Shown: positions 45,067 to 54,785, numbered from the stretch's first letter. The stretch: DNA of 64,000 nt from Corallococcus macrosporus DSM 14697 (GCF_002305895.1 NZ_CP022203.1:6048001-6112000), one strand, 5' to 3'. Notes: generated by a model from the letters alone, not told the origin. Made by a program: numbers and translations.

Positions 45067-46109
45067 GGGGCCGGCTGACAGGGTGGGCCCTCGTCGCGGG
45101 GCTCGTCCTGACGGGGTGTCAGGACAGGACCTCCAGAGCAGCCGTGGGGCCCGGGCTCCAGTCATCACAACGCGGCACGGCGAGCGAATCTTCGGGGAGC
45201 GCAGGAGGGAATGGCGAGATGACGGACGAAGCGGTGTTGCGGATTCACGGAGTCATCGGTCACGGCAAGACGCCGCATCATCCAGCCCTCCCGGCGGGGA
45301 GGGCCGGCCTCGCCTTCACCTGGCTGCCGGCGCGAGGCGACCAGGGCGCCACGGTGGCGCTCTTCGGCACTGGCACGGTGGGGATGCCACACGCGGTGGT
45401 GTATGGCGGCTACCTGGATGGCGCCATCCTCGTCGTCGCCATCCATCTGGCCACCGGCCAGGTGTATGCGAGCGCGCCCGTGGACTCGGACGTCGTGCCC
45501 CTGAGCGCGCGACGGTTGGACCCGGACGCGGCGGTCGCCTCGGCGTCTCCGCTGGCCCAGAAGATGAGCATGACGACGCACTTCAACGCCGACCTGGCCG
45601 TGTTGCTGGGACTGCCGGCGGAGGGTGGGGACTACGGCGTCTTCCTCTGGCTGGACGACCTGACGACGCCCGTCCAGCGTGTGCATGTCCCGGAGAACGC
45701 CGCGCGCCGGGCTCCGGCGGCGAGCAGGCCCGCCGCCGTGGAGCTCACCGTGGGTGGAGCCGCCCATGCCCCCGCGCGGGGAGAGGAGGCCATCGCGCTC
45801 GAATGGGCGCCCGGGAAGGCGCGGCTGGTGGGCAGCCTGGCTGCGTCCGCGCTGGACCGGGAGCCCGACTCCGCGCGGGAGCCCCCACCGCTCACCGTGC
45901 TGGCGCTCTGCCAGCGGAGTCGCGCGCTCGGGTGGCACAGCACGCCCGTGGCGGAGCGGATGCGGAAGGCCGGCGGCCATTCCTTCGAGGTCGATCCGGG
46001 CGCGCTCGTCCAGTGCGCCGTGCCCCCCGAGCGGCGCTTCGCGCTGGCGGTCCTCGGCGGGCTGGGCCCGGCCGTCGCCGTCATTCCCCCCGATGAGCCA
46101 GCGCGATAG
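45063..46109 (+). CDS. Lipoprotein of unknown function with probable CTG start
   Basis: 348 residues. The frame has no ATG, GTG or TTG near its signal peptide. A CTG at 45063 overlaps the upstream TGA as CTGA and has GGGGAGG nine bases before it. Starting there gives (M)RGRLTGWALVAGLVLTGC, a clean lipobox. The mature protein begins Ser/Gly-rich (SSESSGSAGGNG region) and continues as an alpha/beta domain (LRIHGVIGHGKTPHHP, LDGAILVVAIHLATGQ). No family is recognised. Tight coupling to the metalloprotease gene suggests a joint function at the envelope. Confidence 0.6.
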   Translation: MRGRLTGWALVAGLVLTGCQDRTSRAAVGPGLQSSQRGTASESSGSAGGNGEMTDEAVLRIHGVIGHGKTPHHPALPAGRAGLAFTWLPARGDQGATVALFGTGTVGMPHAVVYGGYLDGAILVVAIHLATGQVYASAPVDSDVVPLSARRLDPDAAVASASPLAQKMSMTTHFNADLAVLLGLPAEGGDYGVFLWLDDLTTPVQRVHVPENAARRAPAASRPAAVELTVGGAAHAPARGEEAIALEWAPGKARLVGSLAASALDREPDSAREPPPLTVLALCQRSRALGWHSTPVAERMRKAGGHSFEVDPGALVQCAVPPERRFALAVLGGLGPAVAVIPPDEPAR

Positions 46110-46496
46110 CTGAGACCACGGAGCGCGAGTGGACGGCGCGGGTGGCCACGAGCCGGAATGGACAGCCACGCAGGCCAGGGTCCGCCACGGCCGGGACGTG
46201 AGCCTCACGAGGCGAGCCGGAGACACGTCCTGTGATTGTGACGAGACAGGCCTCCACGCCGTCTGTCCTTGGCGCTGATGACCGGGACGTCTCGCCGCCG
46301 GCCCAGGCCTCTCCCCGAGGCGCTGGGCCGTTTCATTGATGACGCGCCTCATACAGGCAAAGGCGCGATGCGTCACAGAGTCCCGGAATCACTTCCGCCC
46401 CACGGGGTGTCAAAAACACACCATTTACACTACGTGAAAACACCAATACACAGCGCAGGTCCCGATTCGGGGACAACTCGCAATGAGGGGGAAGTC
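46110..46496 (+). other. Intergenic region with probable promoter for the small lipoprotein
   Basis: 387 bases. The last 80 are unusually AT-rich for this genome. They contain TTTACA (46424-46429) and TACACA about 17 bases later, a possible sigma-70 pair. No gene or RNA is seen. Confidence 0.35.
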
Positions 46497-46892
46497 ATGA
46501 AGAAGCTCAATACGTTGGGAGTGATGGGTCTGCTGTCCCTGGCCGCCGTGGGTTGCGGTGGTGAGTACACGCCGGAGGAAGAGCAGGCCATGCAGTTGGA
46601 GCCGACGGGCGAGGTGCAGCAGCGCGAGGAGACCGCGTGGATTGACGCGGGCCAGACGCGTGACTTCTCGACGTGGCTGTTTGGCGTGACGCCGTTCTCC
46701 ATCAAGAACGATTCCTACACGGACAGCGTGCCGTTCTCGGCCTACTGCGGCTCCAACAGCATCACCGGCAGCGTCTCGCCGCGGGCCACGTACACCAGCA
46801 GCCTGAACTGCGCCTGGCCGGGCGCGCGCCTCTACGTGCACAACGACGGCTACCTCGTCGGCAACCAGGTCATCTTCGTCCGCACCTGGTAG
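46497..46892 (+). CDS. Small lipoprotein of unknown function
   Basis: 131 residues. The ATG has GAGGGGGAAG upstream. Signal MKKLNTLGVMGLLSLAAVGC has a lipobox Cys at residue 20, followed by an acidic linker (EYTPEEEQAMQLEPTGEVQQ). The C-terminal about 80 residues form a compact beta domain with two Cys (YCGSNSITGSV, SLNCAWPGARLYV). A monocistronic unit with an AT-rich promoter region and a good terminator, so probably strongly expressed. No family is recognised. Confidence 0.75.
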   Translation: MKKLNTLGVMGLLSLAAVGCGGEYTPEEEQAMQLEPTGEVQQREETAWIDAGQTRDFSTWLFGVTPFSIKNDSYTDSVPFSAYCGSNSITGSVSPRATYTSSLNCAWPGARLYVHNDGYLVGNQVIFVRTW

Positions 46893-46933
46893 CGCGCTGA
46901 CGCCGTAGCCCGCCATCCGGATGGCGCGGCCTG

Positions 46934-46964
46934 GGGGAACTCTCTGCAGGGGGTTCCCCTTTTT
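46934..46964 (+). terminator. Rho-independent terminator of the small lipoprotein gene
   Basis: GGGGAAC (46934-46940) and GTTCCCC (46953-46959) form the stem, followed by TTTTT. It starts 42 bases after the stop codon. Confidence 0.75.
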
Positions 46965-47015
46965 CACGTCCGCTCGGCCCTTGACTGAACGTGCTTTCAG
47001 GCCCACGGTAGGCCC

Positions 47016-48053
47016 ATGAAGGCGCGCCCCATCGACAATCCGCCCAACCCGTGGGCGAGCACCGCGGTGGAGTACCTGGACGAAATCCCGCCGTCCAAGC
47101 TGGAGGTCTTCGAGGACCACAGCCGGCAGGTGCTGTCCCACAACGACAGCCCGGACGTGGGCTTCAATTGGAGCGTCAACCCGTACCGCGGCTGTCTCCA
47201 CGCCTGCGCGTACTGCTACGCGCGGCCCACGCACCAGTACCTGGACCTGGGGGCGGGCACCGACTTCGAAACGAAGCTGGTGGTGAAGCCCCGGGCGCCG
47301 GAGCTGCTCCGCGAGGCCTTCGAGAAGCCCTCCTGGAAGGGTGAAACCGTCGTCTTCAGCGGCGTCACCGACTGCTACCAGCCGCTGGAGGCCTCTCTGC
47401 GCCTGACGCGGGGCTGTCTGGAGGTCTGCGCGGCGTACCGCAACCCGGTGGGCATCATCACCAAGGGCGTGCTCATCGAGCGGGACCTGGACGTCCTCCA
47501 GCGGCTGGCGCGGGACGCGCGCCTGTGGGTCAGCATCAGCCTCCCCTTCCACAACGCGGAGCTGGCCCGGGCCATGGAGCCGTATGCCGCGTCCCCCATG
47601 CGCCGGCTGCTGACCATCCGCCGGCTCACCGAGGCGGGCATCGACGTGGCCGTCTCCGTGGCGCCCATCATCCCGGGCCTCAATGACGAGGACATCCACC
47701 GGGTGCTGGCCGCGGCGCGCGAGGCCGGCGCCACCCGCGCGCACCACACGCTGGTGCGGCTGCCCGGCCCGGTGAAGGACGTCTTCGCGGAGCGGCTGCG
47801 CGCGAAGCTGCCCCTGCGCGCGGAGCGGGTGCTCCACCGCATCCGCGAGACGCGCGGCGGGGAGCTCAACGACAGCCGCTTCAAGCACCGCATGCGCGGC
47901 GACGGCCTCTACGCGGAGACCATCCACCGCCTCTTCCAGACGGCGGCGCGCAAGGTGGGCCTCCGCGGCTCGTACATCACCGAAGACGCCCCGGACACCT
48001 TCCGGCGTCCGGAGCGCGAGCCGCCGCCCACGCCGCAGCTCAGCCTCTTCTGA
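47016..48053 (+). CDS. PA0069-family radical SAM protein
   Basis: 345 residues. The N-terminal strand FNWSVNPYRGCLHACAYCYA carries the 4Fe-4S binding Cys at residues 60, 64 and 67 (Cx3Cx2C), as in the PA0069/SplB-related radical SAM group. VVFSGVTDCYQPLE and VAPIIPGLNDEDI follow as barrel strands. The substrate of the family is unknown, although relatives include spore photoproduct lyase. The ATG at 47016 lies 35 bases downstream of a TTGACT. It converges on the GlsB-like gene. Confidence 0.9.
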   Translation: MKARPIDNPPNPWASTAVEYLDEIPPSKLEVFEDHSRQVLSHNDSPDVGFNWSVNPYRGCLHACAYCYARPTHQYLDLGAGTDFETKLVVKPRAPELLREAFEKPSWKGETVVFSGVTDCYQPLEASLRLTRGCLEVCAAYRNPVGIITKGVLIERDLDVLQRLARDARLWVSISLPFHNAELARAMEPYAASPMRRLLTIRRLTEAGIDVAVSVAPIIPGLNDEDIHRVLAAAREAGATRAHHTLVRLPGPVKDVFAERLRAKLPLRAERVLHRIRETRGGELNDSRFKHRMRGDGLYAETIHRLFQTAARKVGLRGSYITEDAPDTFRRPEREPPPTPQLSLF

Positions 48054-48075
48054 GCGCGCCCGCGGGCGGCGGGCG

Positions 48076-48324
48076 TCATTTCCGGATGGCTTGGACGACG
48101 GAGATGAGGATGACGGAGCCCACCGTCGCCACCAGCAGCGACCAGAGGTTGAAGCCCGTCACGCCGGTGCCGCCCATCATGCTGAAAATCCAGCCACCAA
48201 TCATGGCCCCGACGATGCCGGTGGCGATGTTGGCGAACATGCCCATGCGGGCGTTGGTGCCCTTGATGATGCTGGCCAGCCACCCCGCGATGCCACCCAG
48301 CACCAGCCACGTACAGATTCCCAT
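48076..48324 (-). CDS. GlsB/YeaQ/YmgE-family stress membrane protein
   Basis: 82 residues with three hydrophobic helices and the family's Gly-rich signature (LVLGGIAGWLASIIKG, FANIATGIVGAMIGGWIFSM). These small inner-membrane proteins, annotated as transglycosylase-associated, are induced by stress in enterobacteria. A GGAGG ribosome site lies just before the ATG. A GC-rich hairpin lies in the 22-base gap to the convergent radical SAM gene. Confidence 0.9.
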   Translation of the reverse strand: MGICTWLVLGGIAGWLASIIKGTNARMGMFANIATGIVGAMIGGWIFSMMGGTGVTGFNLWSLLVATVGSVILISVVQAIRK

Positions 48325-48442
48325 GACGACCTCCTTGCCCTCCGGTTGCTATCAGACCTCCCGCCGGCGCGCAGCGCCCGGCCGTCCCTGATTCCTACGC
48401 ACGGGCGCATGCCCCATTGCCTCAGGGCCTCGAAAACGGCGA

Positions 48443-48473
48443 CGCCCCGTGCCTCGCTCGGAGACACGGGGCG
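48443..48473 (-). terminator. Terminator after the chalcone-isomerase-like gene
   Basis: CGCCCCGTG and CACGGGGCG form a 9-bp stem with a 13-base loop, 34 bases beyond the stop of the minus-strand gene. GTTTTC follows on that strand. Confidence 0.5.
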
Positions 48474-48506
48474 CCCGCAGCGCTTCAAACGCGCGCGGAG
48501 GTCCGC

Positions 48507-49064
48507 TCAGTCCTTGCCGAGCATCCCGTCCCGCAGGCTGCCATCCACCGGGCTCTTGCCCACGAAGACGGAGAACAGCGCGTCGGAGAAGTCCTTGCCC
48601 TCGACGGAGATCTCCTTGCCCGTCTTGCTGGACACCTGCGTGCCCTTGCCGGGGATGTACGTGAGGATGAGCTCGTCGCCCTTCTTCACGTCCGGGATGG
48701 CCGCGTTGAAGGTGTCCAGCTTGGGCTGGAGCTCCGCCAGCCTGGCGCCCGCGTTCTTCTTGAAGCCGTCGCCAATGGCCTCGACGATGGTCTTCTTGTC
48801 CAGGTCCCGCAGCATGTACATGCGCACGCGCTTGATCTGGTCCGAGCCGATGATGGCCGCGCCATCCTTGGACGGCGTCTCCAGGTAGAGCCCGGCCGTG
48901 TAGACCTTGAACATGAACTTGCTGCGCAGGCCCACGCCGTTGAGCTTGAGCTCCTTGCCAGCAACAGTCGCGGTCTCCGGGTAGTTCACCCCCGCGACAT
49001 CCTTGGCGAAGGCCGGAACGGCGAACATCAGGGACAGCACGACGGCGGTCAGCGTGGCTTTCAT
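48507..49064 (-). CDS. Chalcone-isomerase-like periplasmic protein
   Basis: 185 residues. Signal peptide MKATLTAVVLSLMFAVPAFA, then a chalcone-isomerase-type fold (GKELKLNGVGLRSKFMFKVY, MYMLRDLDKKTIVEAIGDGF, GDELILTYIPGKGTQVS). The bacterial members lack the plant catalytic role and are thought to bind lipid-like ligands. The ATG is followed by a standard signal sequence, so the start is secure. It is encoded 41 bases downstream of serC on the same strand and may be co-transcribed. Confidence 0.88.
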   Translation of the reverse strand: MKATLTAVVLSLMFAVPAFAKDVAGVNYPETATVAGKELKLNGVGLRSKFMFKVYTAGLYLETPSKDGAAIIGSDQIKRVRMYMLRDLDKKTIVEAIGDGFKKNAGARLAELQPKLDTFNAAIPDVKKGDELILTYIPGKGTQVSSKTGKEISVEGKDFSDALFSVFVGKSPVDGSLRDGMLGKD

Positions 49065-49105
49065 GAATCCTCCGGGTGTGGGTAATCCGTGCGGTTGGAC
49101 GCAGC

Positions 49106-50194
49106 CTAGCCGCGTGTCTTCACGAAGTGGTCCATGAAGGAGACCAGTGTGCGCACATTCTCCACGCTCACCGCGTTGTACATGGAAACGCGGATTCCTC
49201 CGGCCGTCCGGTGCCCCTTGAGGCCCACCATCCCCTGCTGCCGTGCGTCAGCGATGAAGGCCGCGTCCAGCGCCTCGGTGGGCAGGTGGAACACGACGTT
49301 CATCACTGAACGGGACTCGCGCTCCACCGGCGCGCGGTAGAAGTCCGCGTGCCGGTCGATGGCGCCGTAGAGCAGCGCCGCCTTCTCCTGATTCCACTGC
49401 TCCAGCTGCGCCAGGCCGCCCACGGAGCGCACCCAGGCCAGGACGTTGCGCACCAGGTAGATGGCCAGGGTGGGCGGCGTGTTGTAGAGCGAGTTGTTCT
49501 CCGCGTGCGTGGCGTAGCGGAAGATCTTGGGGATGTCCTTGCGCCCCCGCGCGATGAACGCCTTGTCGGCCACCACCAGCGTCACGCCGGAGGGCCCCAG
49601 GTTCTTCTGCGCGCCGGCGTAGATGAGGCCGAACCGGCTGACGTCCATGCGCTTCCACAGGAAGTCCGAGCTCATGTCCGCCACCAACGGCACGCCCCCC
49701 ACGTCCGGGAAGGTGTGCCACTGGGTGCCGAAGATGGTGTTGTTGCTGGTGAGGTGCACGTACGCGGCGCCGGGGTCCAGCCGCAGCTCGTCCTGCCGGG
49801 GCACCCGGGTGTAGCGCTTGTCCGGCTGCGCCGTGCTCACCGCGACGCGCGGCGTGCCATAGTACTTCGCCTCATCGAAGGCCTTCTCGCTCCACACGCC
49901 CGTCATGAGGTAGTCCGCGCTGCCCCCCGGCGGCAGGAAGTTCATGGGCACCTGGGCGAACTGCTGGGAGGCGCCGCCCGTGAGGAAGAGGACCTGGTGG
50001 GTCTCCGGAATCCCGAGCAGGCCCGTCAACAGGGAGATGGCCTCGTCATGGACCCCTTCGTATTCCCGGCCCCGGTGGCTGTGCTCCATCACCGACATCC
50101 CGGAGCCCTGGAAGTCCAGCAGCTCGTCCCGAGCGCGCTCGAGAGCGGGCAGAGGCAGGCCGGCCGGGCCGGCATTGAAGTTGATGATGCGCAT
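49106..50194 (-). CDS. serC: Phosphoserine aminotransferase
   Basis: 362 residues. A PLP enzyme converting 3-phosphohydroxypyruvate and glutamate to phosphoserine, for serine and pyridoxal synthesis. Hallmarks are [17 protein letters not shown] at the N-terminus, [18 protein letters not shown], and the PLP-lysine region [17 protein letters not shown]. The C-terminal [16 protein letters not shown] is also typical. The ATG at 50194 begins the canonical N-terminus; a much longer frame upstream is spurious and antisense to the sigma operon. Confidence 0.97.
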   Translation of the reverse strand: MRIINFNAGPAGLPLPALERARDELLDFQGSGMSVMEHSHRGREYEGVHDEAISLLTGLLGIPETHQVLFLTGGASQQFAQVPMNFLPPGGSADYLMTGVWSEKAFDEAKYYGTPRVAVSTAQPDKRYTRVPRQDELRLDPGAAYVHLTSNNTIFGTQWHTFPDVGGVPLVADMSSDFLWKRMDVSRFGLIYAGAQKNLGPSGVTLVVADKAFIARGRKDIPKIFRYATHAENNSLYNTPPTLAIYLVRNVLAWVRSVGGLAQLEQWNQEKAALLYGAIDRHADFYRAPVERESRSVMNVVFHLPTEALDAAFIADARQQGMVGLKGHRTAGGIRVSMYNAVSVENVRTLVSFMDHFVKTRG

Positions 50195-50317
50195 GGCAGT
50201 GTCCCTTCTTGAAATGAACGGCCGCGGAGACATTCTTCCCCCCAGCGCCCCCCCGGGTGCCAGCGAGAAGAAGGCCGCCCGCCTGCTCCCAGGGTGTCGG
50301 GGGGAGGCACCGGCCCT

Positions 50318-50929
50318 GTGGCCGACGGGTGTTCGCGAGGGTCTGGAGGACAGGTGGGTGCGTCGGAGGGACTGACGGATTGGGTGCGGCGGGCTTCGCT
50401 GGGGCAGGCGTCTGCCTACAGCGAGCTCTACCGACGCATGCGTCCACTGGTGGCGCGGCTGGTGGGAGGCTTCGCGCAACTGGACGCGGACGAGGTGGAG
50501 GACGTCATCCAGGAGACCTTCGTGCGGGCCTTCCGGGCGCTGCCGCGGCTGAAGGAGCCGGGGGCCTTCGAGTCCTGGCTCCTGTCCATTGCCCGCAACC
50601 GGGCCCGGACGCGGCTGGAGCGGAAGTCGAACACCCGGCGGCTGGAGGGAGACGTGGCGGACCCGGAACCGGAGACGGTCCCCCACATTCCCGAGGCCCT
50701 GCAGTTGGAGCGTGACATCGAGGTGGTGCGGCGGCTCATCGCGGAGCTGCCCGAGGGCGAGGAGAAACGGACGGTGCAGCTCTTCTACATCGAGGGTGAA
50801 CTGTCCGCGCGTGAGATCGCGGAGAAGCTGGGCGTGGGAAAGAGCGCGGTGACGATGCGGCTGGAACGGTTCCGGTCTCGAATCAAGCGCGAGCTGTTGC
50901 GGCGAGTCCTCGCCGGCCGGTGGGAGTGA
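50318..50929 (+). CDS. ECF-type RNA polymerase sigma factor
   Basis: About 203 residues. Region 2: [19 protein letters not shown] with [20 protein letters not shown] and [17 protein letters not shown]. Region 4: [20 protein letters not shown] with [18 protein letters not shown]. Several GTG starts are possible: 50294, 50318 (GGGGGGAGG 11 bases upstream) and 50354 (GGAGG four bases upstream). The conserved part begins only after the last. The TGA is followed at once by the anti-sigma-like gene, so the four genes to 54511 form one operon, divergent from serC. Confidence 0.88.
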   Translation: MADGCSRGSGGQVGASEGLTDWVRRASLGQASAYSELYRRMRPLVARLVGGFAQLDADEVEDVIQETFVRAFRALPRLKEPGAFESWLLSIARNRARTRLERKSNTRRLEGDVADPEPETVPHIPEALQLERDIEVVRRLIAELPEGEEKRTVQLFYIEGELSAREIAEKLGVGKSAVTMRLERFRSRIKRELLRRVLAGRWE

Positions 50930-50935
50930 GTGCGC

Positions 50936-51739
50936 ATGAGACACCTGGATGACGTCGCGCTGAGCGCCCTTTCCCGCCGCGAGCCGGAGGCCGTGGCGTA
51001 CTTCGCCGAGCACCTGGCGCACCCGTGCGACACCTGCGAGGCGTTCCTCGCCGCGCACGCGGGCCCGGACTTGCTCGACGGACAGGTGGACGCGCTGCTG
51101 CTGGGGCTCGCCCCGCCCGCGGCGTCCGCGGCGCCCCTTGATGAAGTGGGCCTGGCGCGGGTGCGGCGCGCGCTGAGGACCCACCCACCCGCGGCCCGGC
51201 GGTGGGGCCTGGTCGCCGGAGGGCTCGCCGCGTGCGTGCTGGCGCTGGTGCTGCTGCCCCGCATGCGCGCGGAGGCCCCGGGCCCCCAGACGGGCGCGCC
51301 CGGGCCATGGACGGGTGAGAAGGGGCGCGTGGCGCACATCGCCCTGGAGCTGTCGGTGGCGGCACGCGCCAGCGACGGGGTGCTGCGACGGCTGGATCCA
51401 GGCAGCCGGGTGGAGGACTCCGACGTGCTGCTGCTGCGCTACCACGCCACCGAGGCGGGCAGCGCCCTGCTCTTCGTGCAGCGCCAGGGTGAGCCGCCGG
51501 AGCTGCTGGGCCAGTTCCCGCTGACCGCGGGCACCCATGACCTGCGAGGCCCACAAGGGCTGGCGGGCGTGAGCCTCACGGGCGAAACCGGCCCGGTGAC
51601 GCTGTGGCTGGTGGGCGCCGAGGGCGCGCCGCCGGACACGCGCGTGGTGCGGGAAATGTTGGAGGGCCAGACCGCGCCAGGCGCACTGGCGGTCATCCGG
51701 TTCGACGTGAGCGTGAGAAGCGGCCAGAATCGTCCTTGA
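50936..51739 (+). CDS. Putative membrane anti-sigma factor
   Basis: 267 residues from ATG 50936, nine bases after a GGGAG site; a GTG six bases earlier overlaps the sigma gene. The N-terminal part has H-x3-C-x2-C ([12 protein letters not shown]), a zinc-type anti-sigma motif. One transmembrane helix follows at about residues 90-108 ([18 protein letters not shown]). The C-terminal domain is extracytoplasmic and beta-rich ([38 protein letters not shown]). It likely holds the ECF factor at the membrane until a signal arrives. Co-transcription with the caspase-like gene suggests the signal concerns the envelope or damage. Confidence 0.75.
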   Translation: MRHLDDVALSALSRREPEAVAYFAEHLAHPCDTCEAFLAAHAGPDLLDGQVDALLLGLAPPAASAAPLDEVGLARVRRALRTHPPAARRWGLVAGGLAACVLALVLLPRMRAEAPGPQTGAPGPWTGEKGRVAHIALELSVAARASDGVLRRLDPGSRVEDSDVLLLRYHATEAGSALLFVQRQGEPPELLGQFPLTAGTHDLRGPQGLAGVSLTGETGPVTLWLVGAEGAPPDTRVVREMLEGQTAPGALAVIRFDVSVRSGQNRP

Positions 51740-51749
51740 ACGGTTCCAC

Positions 51750-53390
51750 GTGAGGCGACTCCTTCCCATCCTCCTGGCATGCCTGGCCGCATGCGCCGCG
51801 CCCTCCTCCGGGGAGAAGGGCGGCCTGGTGCCGCTCACGCTCGATGAGGCCTCGCTGTCCAGCGCCTACAAGCCGCGCCGGATGGCCCTGCTGGTGGGCA
51901 TCTCCTCGTTCGACGACCCGCGCTGGCGGGGGCTGCGCTACACCGGCAAGGACGCGCGGGACCTGGGCGCCGCCCTGAGCGATCCCGCGCGGGGCCATTT
52001 CGACCACGTGCGCGTGCTCACCCGCCGCGAGGAGACGACGCGCACGGCCATCCTCGCCGCGCTCCGGCAGCTCAAGCAGGAGGCCAACCGGCCGGATGAC
52101 GTGGTGGTCGTCTACTTCTCCGCGCACGGCACGCTGGCGCGCGACGCGAAAGGCGAGCTGCGGCGCTACCTGGTCACCCGCGACGCGTCGTACCGGAACA
52201 TCCCCCAGACGGCGCTCGGCATGGACGCGCTGAAGGCGGAGTTCGACGGGCTGGCCAGCCGGCGCCGCATGCTGGTGCTGGCCACCTGTCACAGCGGCAG
52301 CGGCAAGTCCCTGCTGCCCAGGGAGCTGAAGGCGGAGCTGGAGGGCATCAAGTCCGGCTTCTACGCCCGGCCCCTGGAGGAGTCGTCGCGCGCGTCCATG
52401 GTGTTCGCCGCCTGCGACTGGGGTGAGACGGCGCGCGAGGACGAGAGCCTGCGCAACGACATCTACACCCACTTCCTCATCGACGGCCTGAGCGGCGCGG
52501 CGGACCGCAATGGTGACGGCGCCGTCACGGCCACCGAGGCCCACGACCACGCCCGCCGCCGCACCTTCGCCTTCACGGAGGGACGCCAGCGTCCGTCAGC
52601 GGAAATCCTGGAAGTGGGCGCGGACCCGGTGGTGCTCTCCGGCAGCATCACCCGGAGCGGCCGCCCGGAGCTGTTCTCCTACAACCCGCGCCTGGACGGC
52701 TTCACGCTCAAGGTGGACGGCGAGGCGCGCACGGAGCTGCCCGGCGGCGCGGCGGTGCCCCCCGGTAGACGGACGGTGGAGCTGACCAAGGGTGACGCCG
52801 TCCTCATGCGCCGCGACGTGGAGGTGGGCCAGGGAGACCGGCTGCCCCTGGAGCGGTTGCTGGCGCAGGCCTTCCCCCGGCGCTCGCTGTCGCTGCTGGG
52901 GGGGATGTTCTCCTTCGCGGACGCGCGCAGCCGCGCCGAGCTGCTGCCCGTCTCCCCGGAGGTCGCGCTGTCCCTGCGCCTGGAGGACAAACCGCTGGAG
53001 GATTTCGGCCTCCTCTTCGACGTGGCCTTCAGCACCGGCCAACGGCACCTGCGCCTGACACCGGGGAGCGAGGTGCCCTTCCGGTACACCACGTTCGCCG
53101 CGGGCGCCGCCCTGCCCTACCTGTGGCGATGGGAGCGGCTGACGGTGTTCGCGGGCCCCCGCGTGGCCGGCCTGTACCTGAGGCGGTCCTTTGACGTAGA
53201 GGCCGCCGCCACGGGGCAACGGTTCTTCACCGTCAGCCCCGGCGTGGTGGGCGGCATCGTGTGGCGCGTGGGTGAGCGGCTGGAGCTGATGTCGCAGGCC
53301 CAGCTCATGTTGACGTATGTCGTGGTGGACGGGCAGGGGCAGGCCGTGGGTTTCACGGGTGGCTGGGCTGGCGCGGGATATCGCTTTTGA
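51750..53390 (+). CDS. Secreted caspase-like protease fused to PEGA and beta-barrel regions
   Basis: 546 residues from a GTG. Lipoprotein-like signal ([15 protein letters not shown]). The caspase (peptidase C14) domain spans about 40-290. The catalytic pair is H126 in [11 protein letters not shown] and C180 in [12 protein letters not shown]. An EF-hand-like loop [13 protein letters not shown] lies at about 253-265. A PEGA-like beta segment follows ([16 protein letters not shown]). The last about 150 residues have alternating amphipathic strands and end in GAGYRF, like an outer-membrane barrel with terminal Phe. Bacterial caspase-like proteins act in signalling, defence or cell death; this envelope fusion is unusual. 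The barrel call is inference. Confidence 0.8.
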   Translation: MRRLLPILLACLAACAAPSSGEKGGLVPLTLDEASLSSAYKPRRMALLVGISSFDDPRWRGLRYTGKDARDLGAALSDPARGHFDHVRVLTRREETTRTAILAALRQLKQEANRPDDVVVVYFSAHGTLARDAKGELRRYLVTRDASYRNIPQTALGMDALKAEFDGLASRRRMLVLATCHSGSGKSLLPRELKAELEGIKSGFYARPLEESSRASMVFAACDWGETAREDESLRNDIYTHFLIDGLSGAADRNGDGAVTATEAHDHARRRTFAFTEGRQRPSAEILEVGADPVVLSGSITRSGRPELFSYNPRLDGFTLKVDGEARTELPGGAAVPPGRRTVELTKGDAVLMRRDVEVGQGDRLPLERLLAQAFPRRSLSLLGGMFSFADARSRAELLPVSPEVALSLRLEDKPLEDFGLLFDVAFSTGQRHLRLTPGSEVPFRYTTFAAGAALPYLWRWERLTVFAGPRVAGLYLRRSFDVEAAATGQRFFTVSPGVVGGIVWRVGERLELMSQAQLMLTYVVVDGQGQAVGFTGGWAGAGYRF

Positions 53391-54511
53391 TGCGCTCGAC
53401 GTTTCACATCGCGGTCGCCACCCTCCTGACGTGCGTCGCGGCGGGCTGCGGGAACCTGGAGAACGCGCCCTTCCGCGTGGGCACCGTTCATGGGCAGCTC
53501 ACGGAGAGCGACCCCGCGGTGGCCATGGTGTCGCTGGTGGAGCAGCCCGGCGTGAGCAGCCACGTCGACGCTGACGGGCACTTCACCCTGCGGGACGTCC
53601 CGTCGGGGCCCGCCGAGCTCTTCATCGTCGCCACCTCGGAGAAGGCCGCGCGCGTCCAGGTGCAGGTGCCGGGAGGCCAGTCCGTCCGGGTGCGGCCGGT
53701 GGAACCCACGCCCGCGGGTTTCTTCGACCTGCGGGTGAAGACGACCAACGGGTTCCGGCTGCCTGCGACGGAGGTCTCCGTGGAGGGCACGCCCTTCCAG
53801 CGGCTCCTGCTGGATGCGCAGGGCCGGCTGCGCGTGGGCCCGCTGCCGGACGGCTGCTACGCCGTGTCGGTGACGGCCATTGGCTTTCCGCGCACCCAGA
53901 CCGAGGCTTGCGCGGGTCCGGGAGAGCGGAAGGAGCTCAAGGTCGACCTGGAGGTGGACGCGTCGCTGCTCGAGCAGGGCTGCCAGGAGCATGGCTGCGA
54001 GGAGGGCCTGGTGTGCGCGCCGAACAAGAAGTGCCTGGAGTGCTTCGGCAACGGGCACTGCCCAGGGGGGCTGACCTGCAGGGGCAACCGCTGCGAGGGC
54101 TCCGGGCCCCTGTGCGCCCCCTGCACGGGCGACTGGCAATGCGCCCCTGACACCCACTGCGAGGTGCTCCCCGAGGGGAACGCGGCGTGCGTGGCCCGGT
54201 GCACCCCCGGCGCCGGTGCCCCTCCCCCGTCCCAGGACACGCGGGACGACCGCGCGACGCAGTGCGCGCCGGGCTTCACCTGCCAGTCCGACCGCTGCCT
54301 GCCGGATGCCGCGAACTTCGCGGGCTGCCACGCCTTGCGCAGGATGGACGCGCCCTGCACCGACGACGCGAGCTGCCACGAGCTGGGGCTGCTGAGCGGG
54401 CGCTGCGTCAGCGGGGCCTGCACGGTGCCCTGCGCCACGGACCGCGACTGCCCGGGCAGCCGGCGGTGCGTGACGTCGTCGGTGGGCGACGTCTGCCAGG
54501 TCGGGACGTGA
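53390..54511 (+). CDS. Cys-rich lipoprotein of the caspase operon
   Basis: 373 residues. The ATG overlaps the preceding TGA (TGATG). Lipobox in VATLLTCVAAGCGN. Two beta-sandwich, carboxypeptidase-regulatory-like units come first (VDADGHFTLRDVPSGPAELF; LDAQGRLRVGPLPDGCYAVS). A Cys-rich half follows with repeats of the form C-x-C-x3-x2-C-x-G-L-x-C (CLECFGNGHCPGGLTC, CAPCTGDWQCAPDTHC, CATDRDCPGSRRC). Likely outer-membrane anchored and surface-exposed. Coupling to the caspase-barrel gene suggests the two act together. No enzymatic motif. Confidence 0.75.
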   Translation: MRSTFHIAVATLLTCVAAGCGNLENAPFRVGTVHGQLTESDPAVAMVSLVEQPGVSSHVDADGHFTLRDVPSGPAELFIVATSEKAARVQVQVPGGQSVRVRPVEPTPAGFFDLRVKTTNGFRLPATEVSVEGTPFQRLLLDAQGRLRVGPLPDGCYAVSVTAIGFPRTQTEACAGPGERKELKVDLEVDASLLEQGCQEHGCEEGLVCAPNKKCLECFGNGHCPGGLTCRGNRCEGSGPLCAPCTGDWQCAPDTHCEVLPEGNAACVARCTPGAGAPPPSQDTRDDRATQCAPGFTCQSDRCLPDAANFAGCHALRRMDAPCTDDASCHELGLLSGRCVSGACTVPCATDRDCPGSRRCVTSSVGDVCQVGT

Positions 54512-54515
54512 CACC

Positions 54516-54764
54516 GTGGCGCGCCAGGGTGGCTCGCGGCGTCGCCTCGTCGTGGTCGCCCTGTCCGCCTTCGCCACGGGGGGGCTGCGAACCAGGCCCC
54601 CGCGGCTCGAGGTCTCCCCCGGCCAGGCCGCTGCGTTCGTGGCCACCGTCGAGGACGCGGAGGAAGGGCTGCCGGACCCGGACGTGAGCGCCCTGCTCGT
54701 GGCGGAAGAGGGCGTGCGCTACGTGGGCACGGCGCGGGGCCTGGTGACGTACCCCTGCCATTGA
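54516..54764 (+). CDS. Small protein or fragment with propeller-like motif
   Basis: 82 codons from a GTG four bases after the Cys-rich lipoprotein gene. The N-terminus is basic with a weak hydrophobic stretch (RRRLVVVALSAFATGGL). The C-terminus reads VRYVGTARGLVTYPC, reminiscent of one blade of a beta-propeller (GTxxGL). It may be a decayed remnant of a larger ligand-binding gene or a real small protein. No ribosome site beyond coupling. Confidence 0.35.
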   Translation: MARQGGSRRRLVVVALSAFATGGLRTRPPRLEVSPGQAAAFVATVEDAEEGLPDPDVSALLVAEEGVRYVGTARGLVTYPCH

Positions 54765-54785
54765 GCGCCCGGACCGCGGGGGCGC

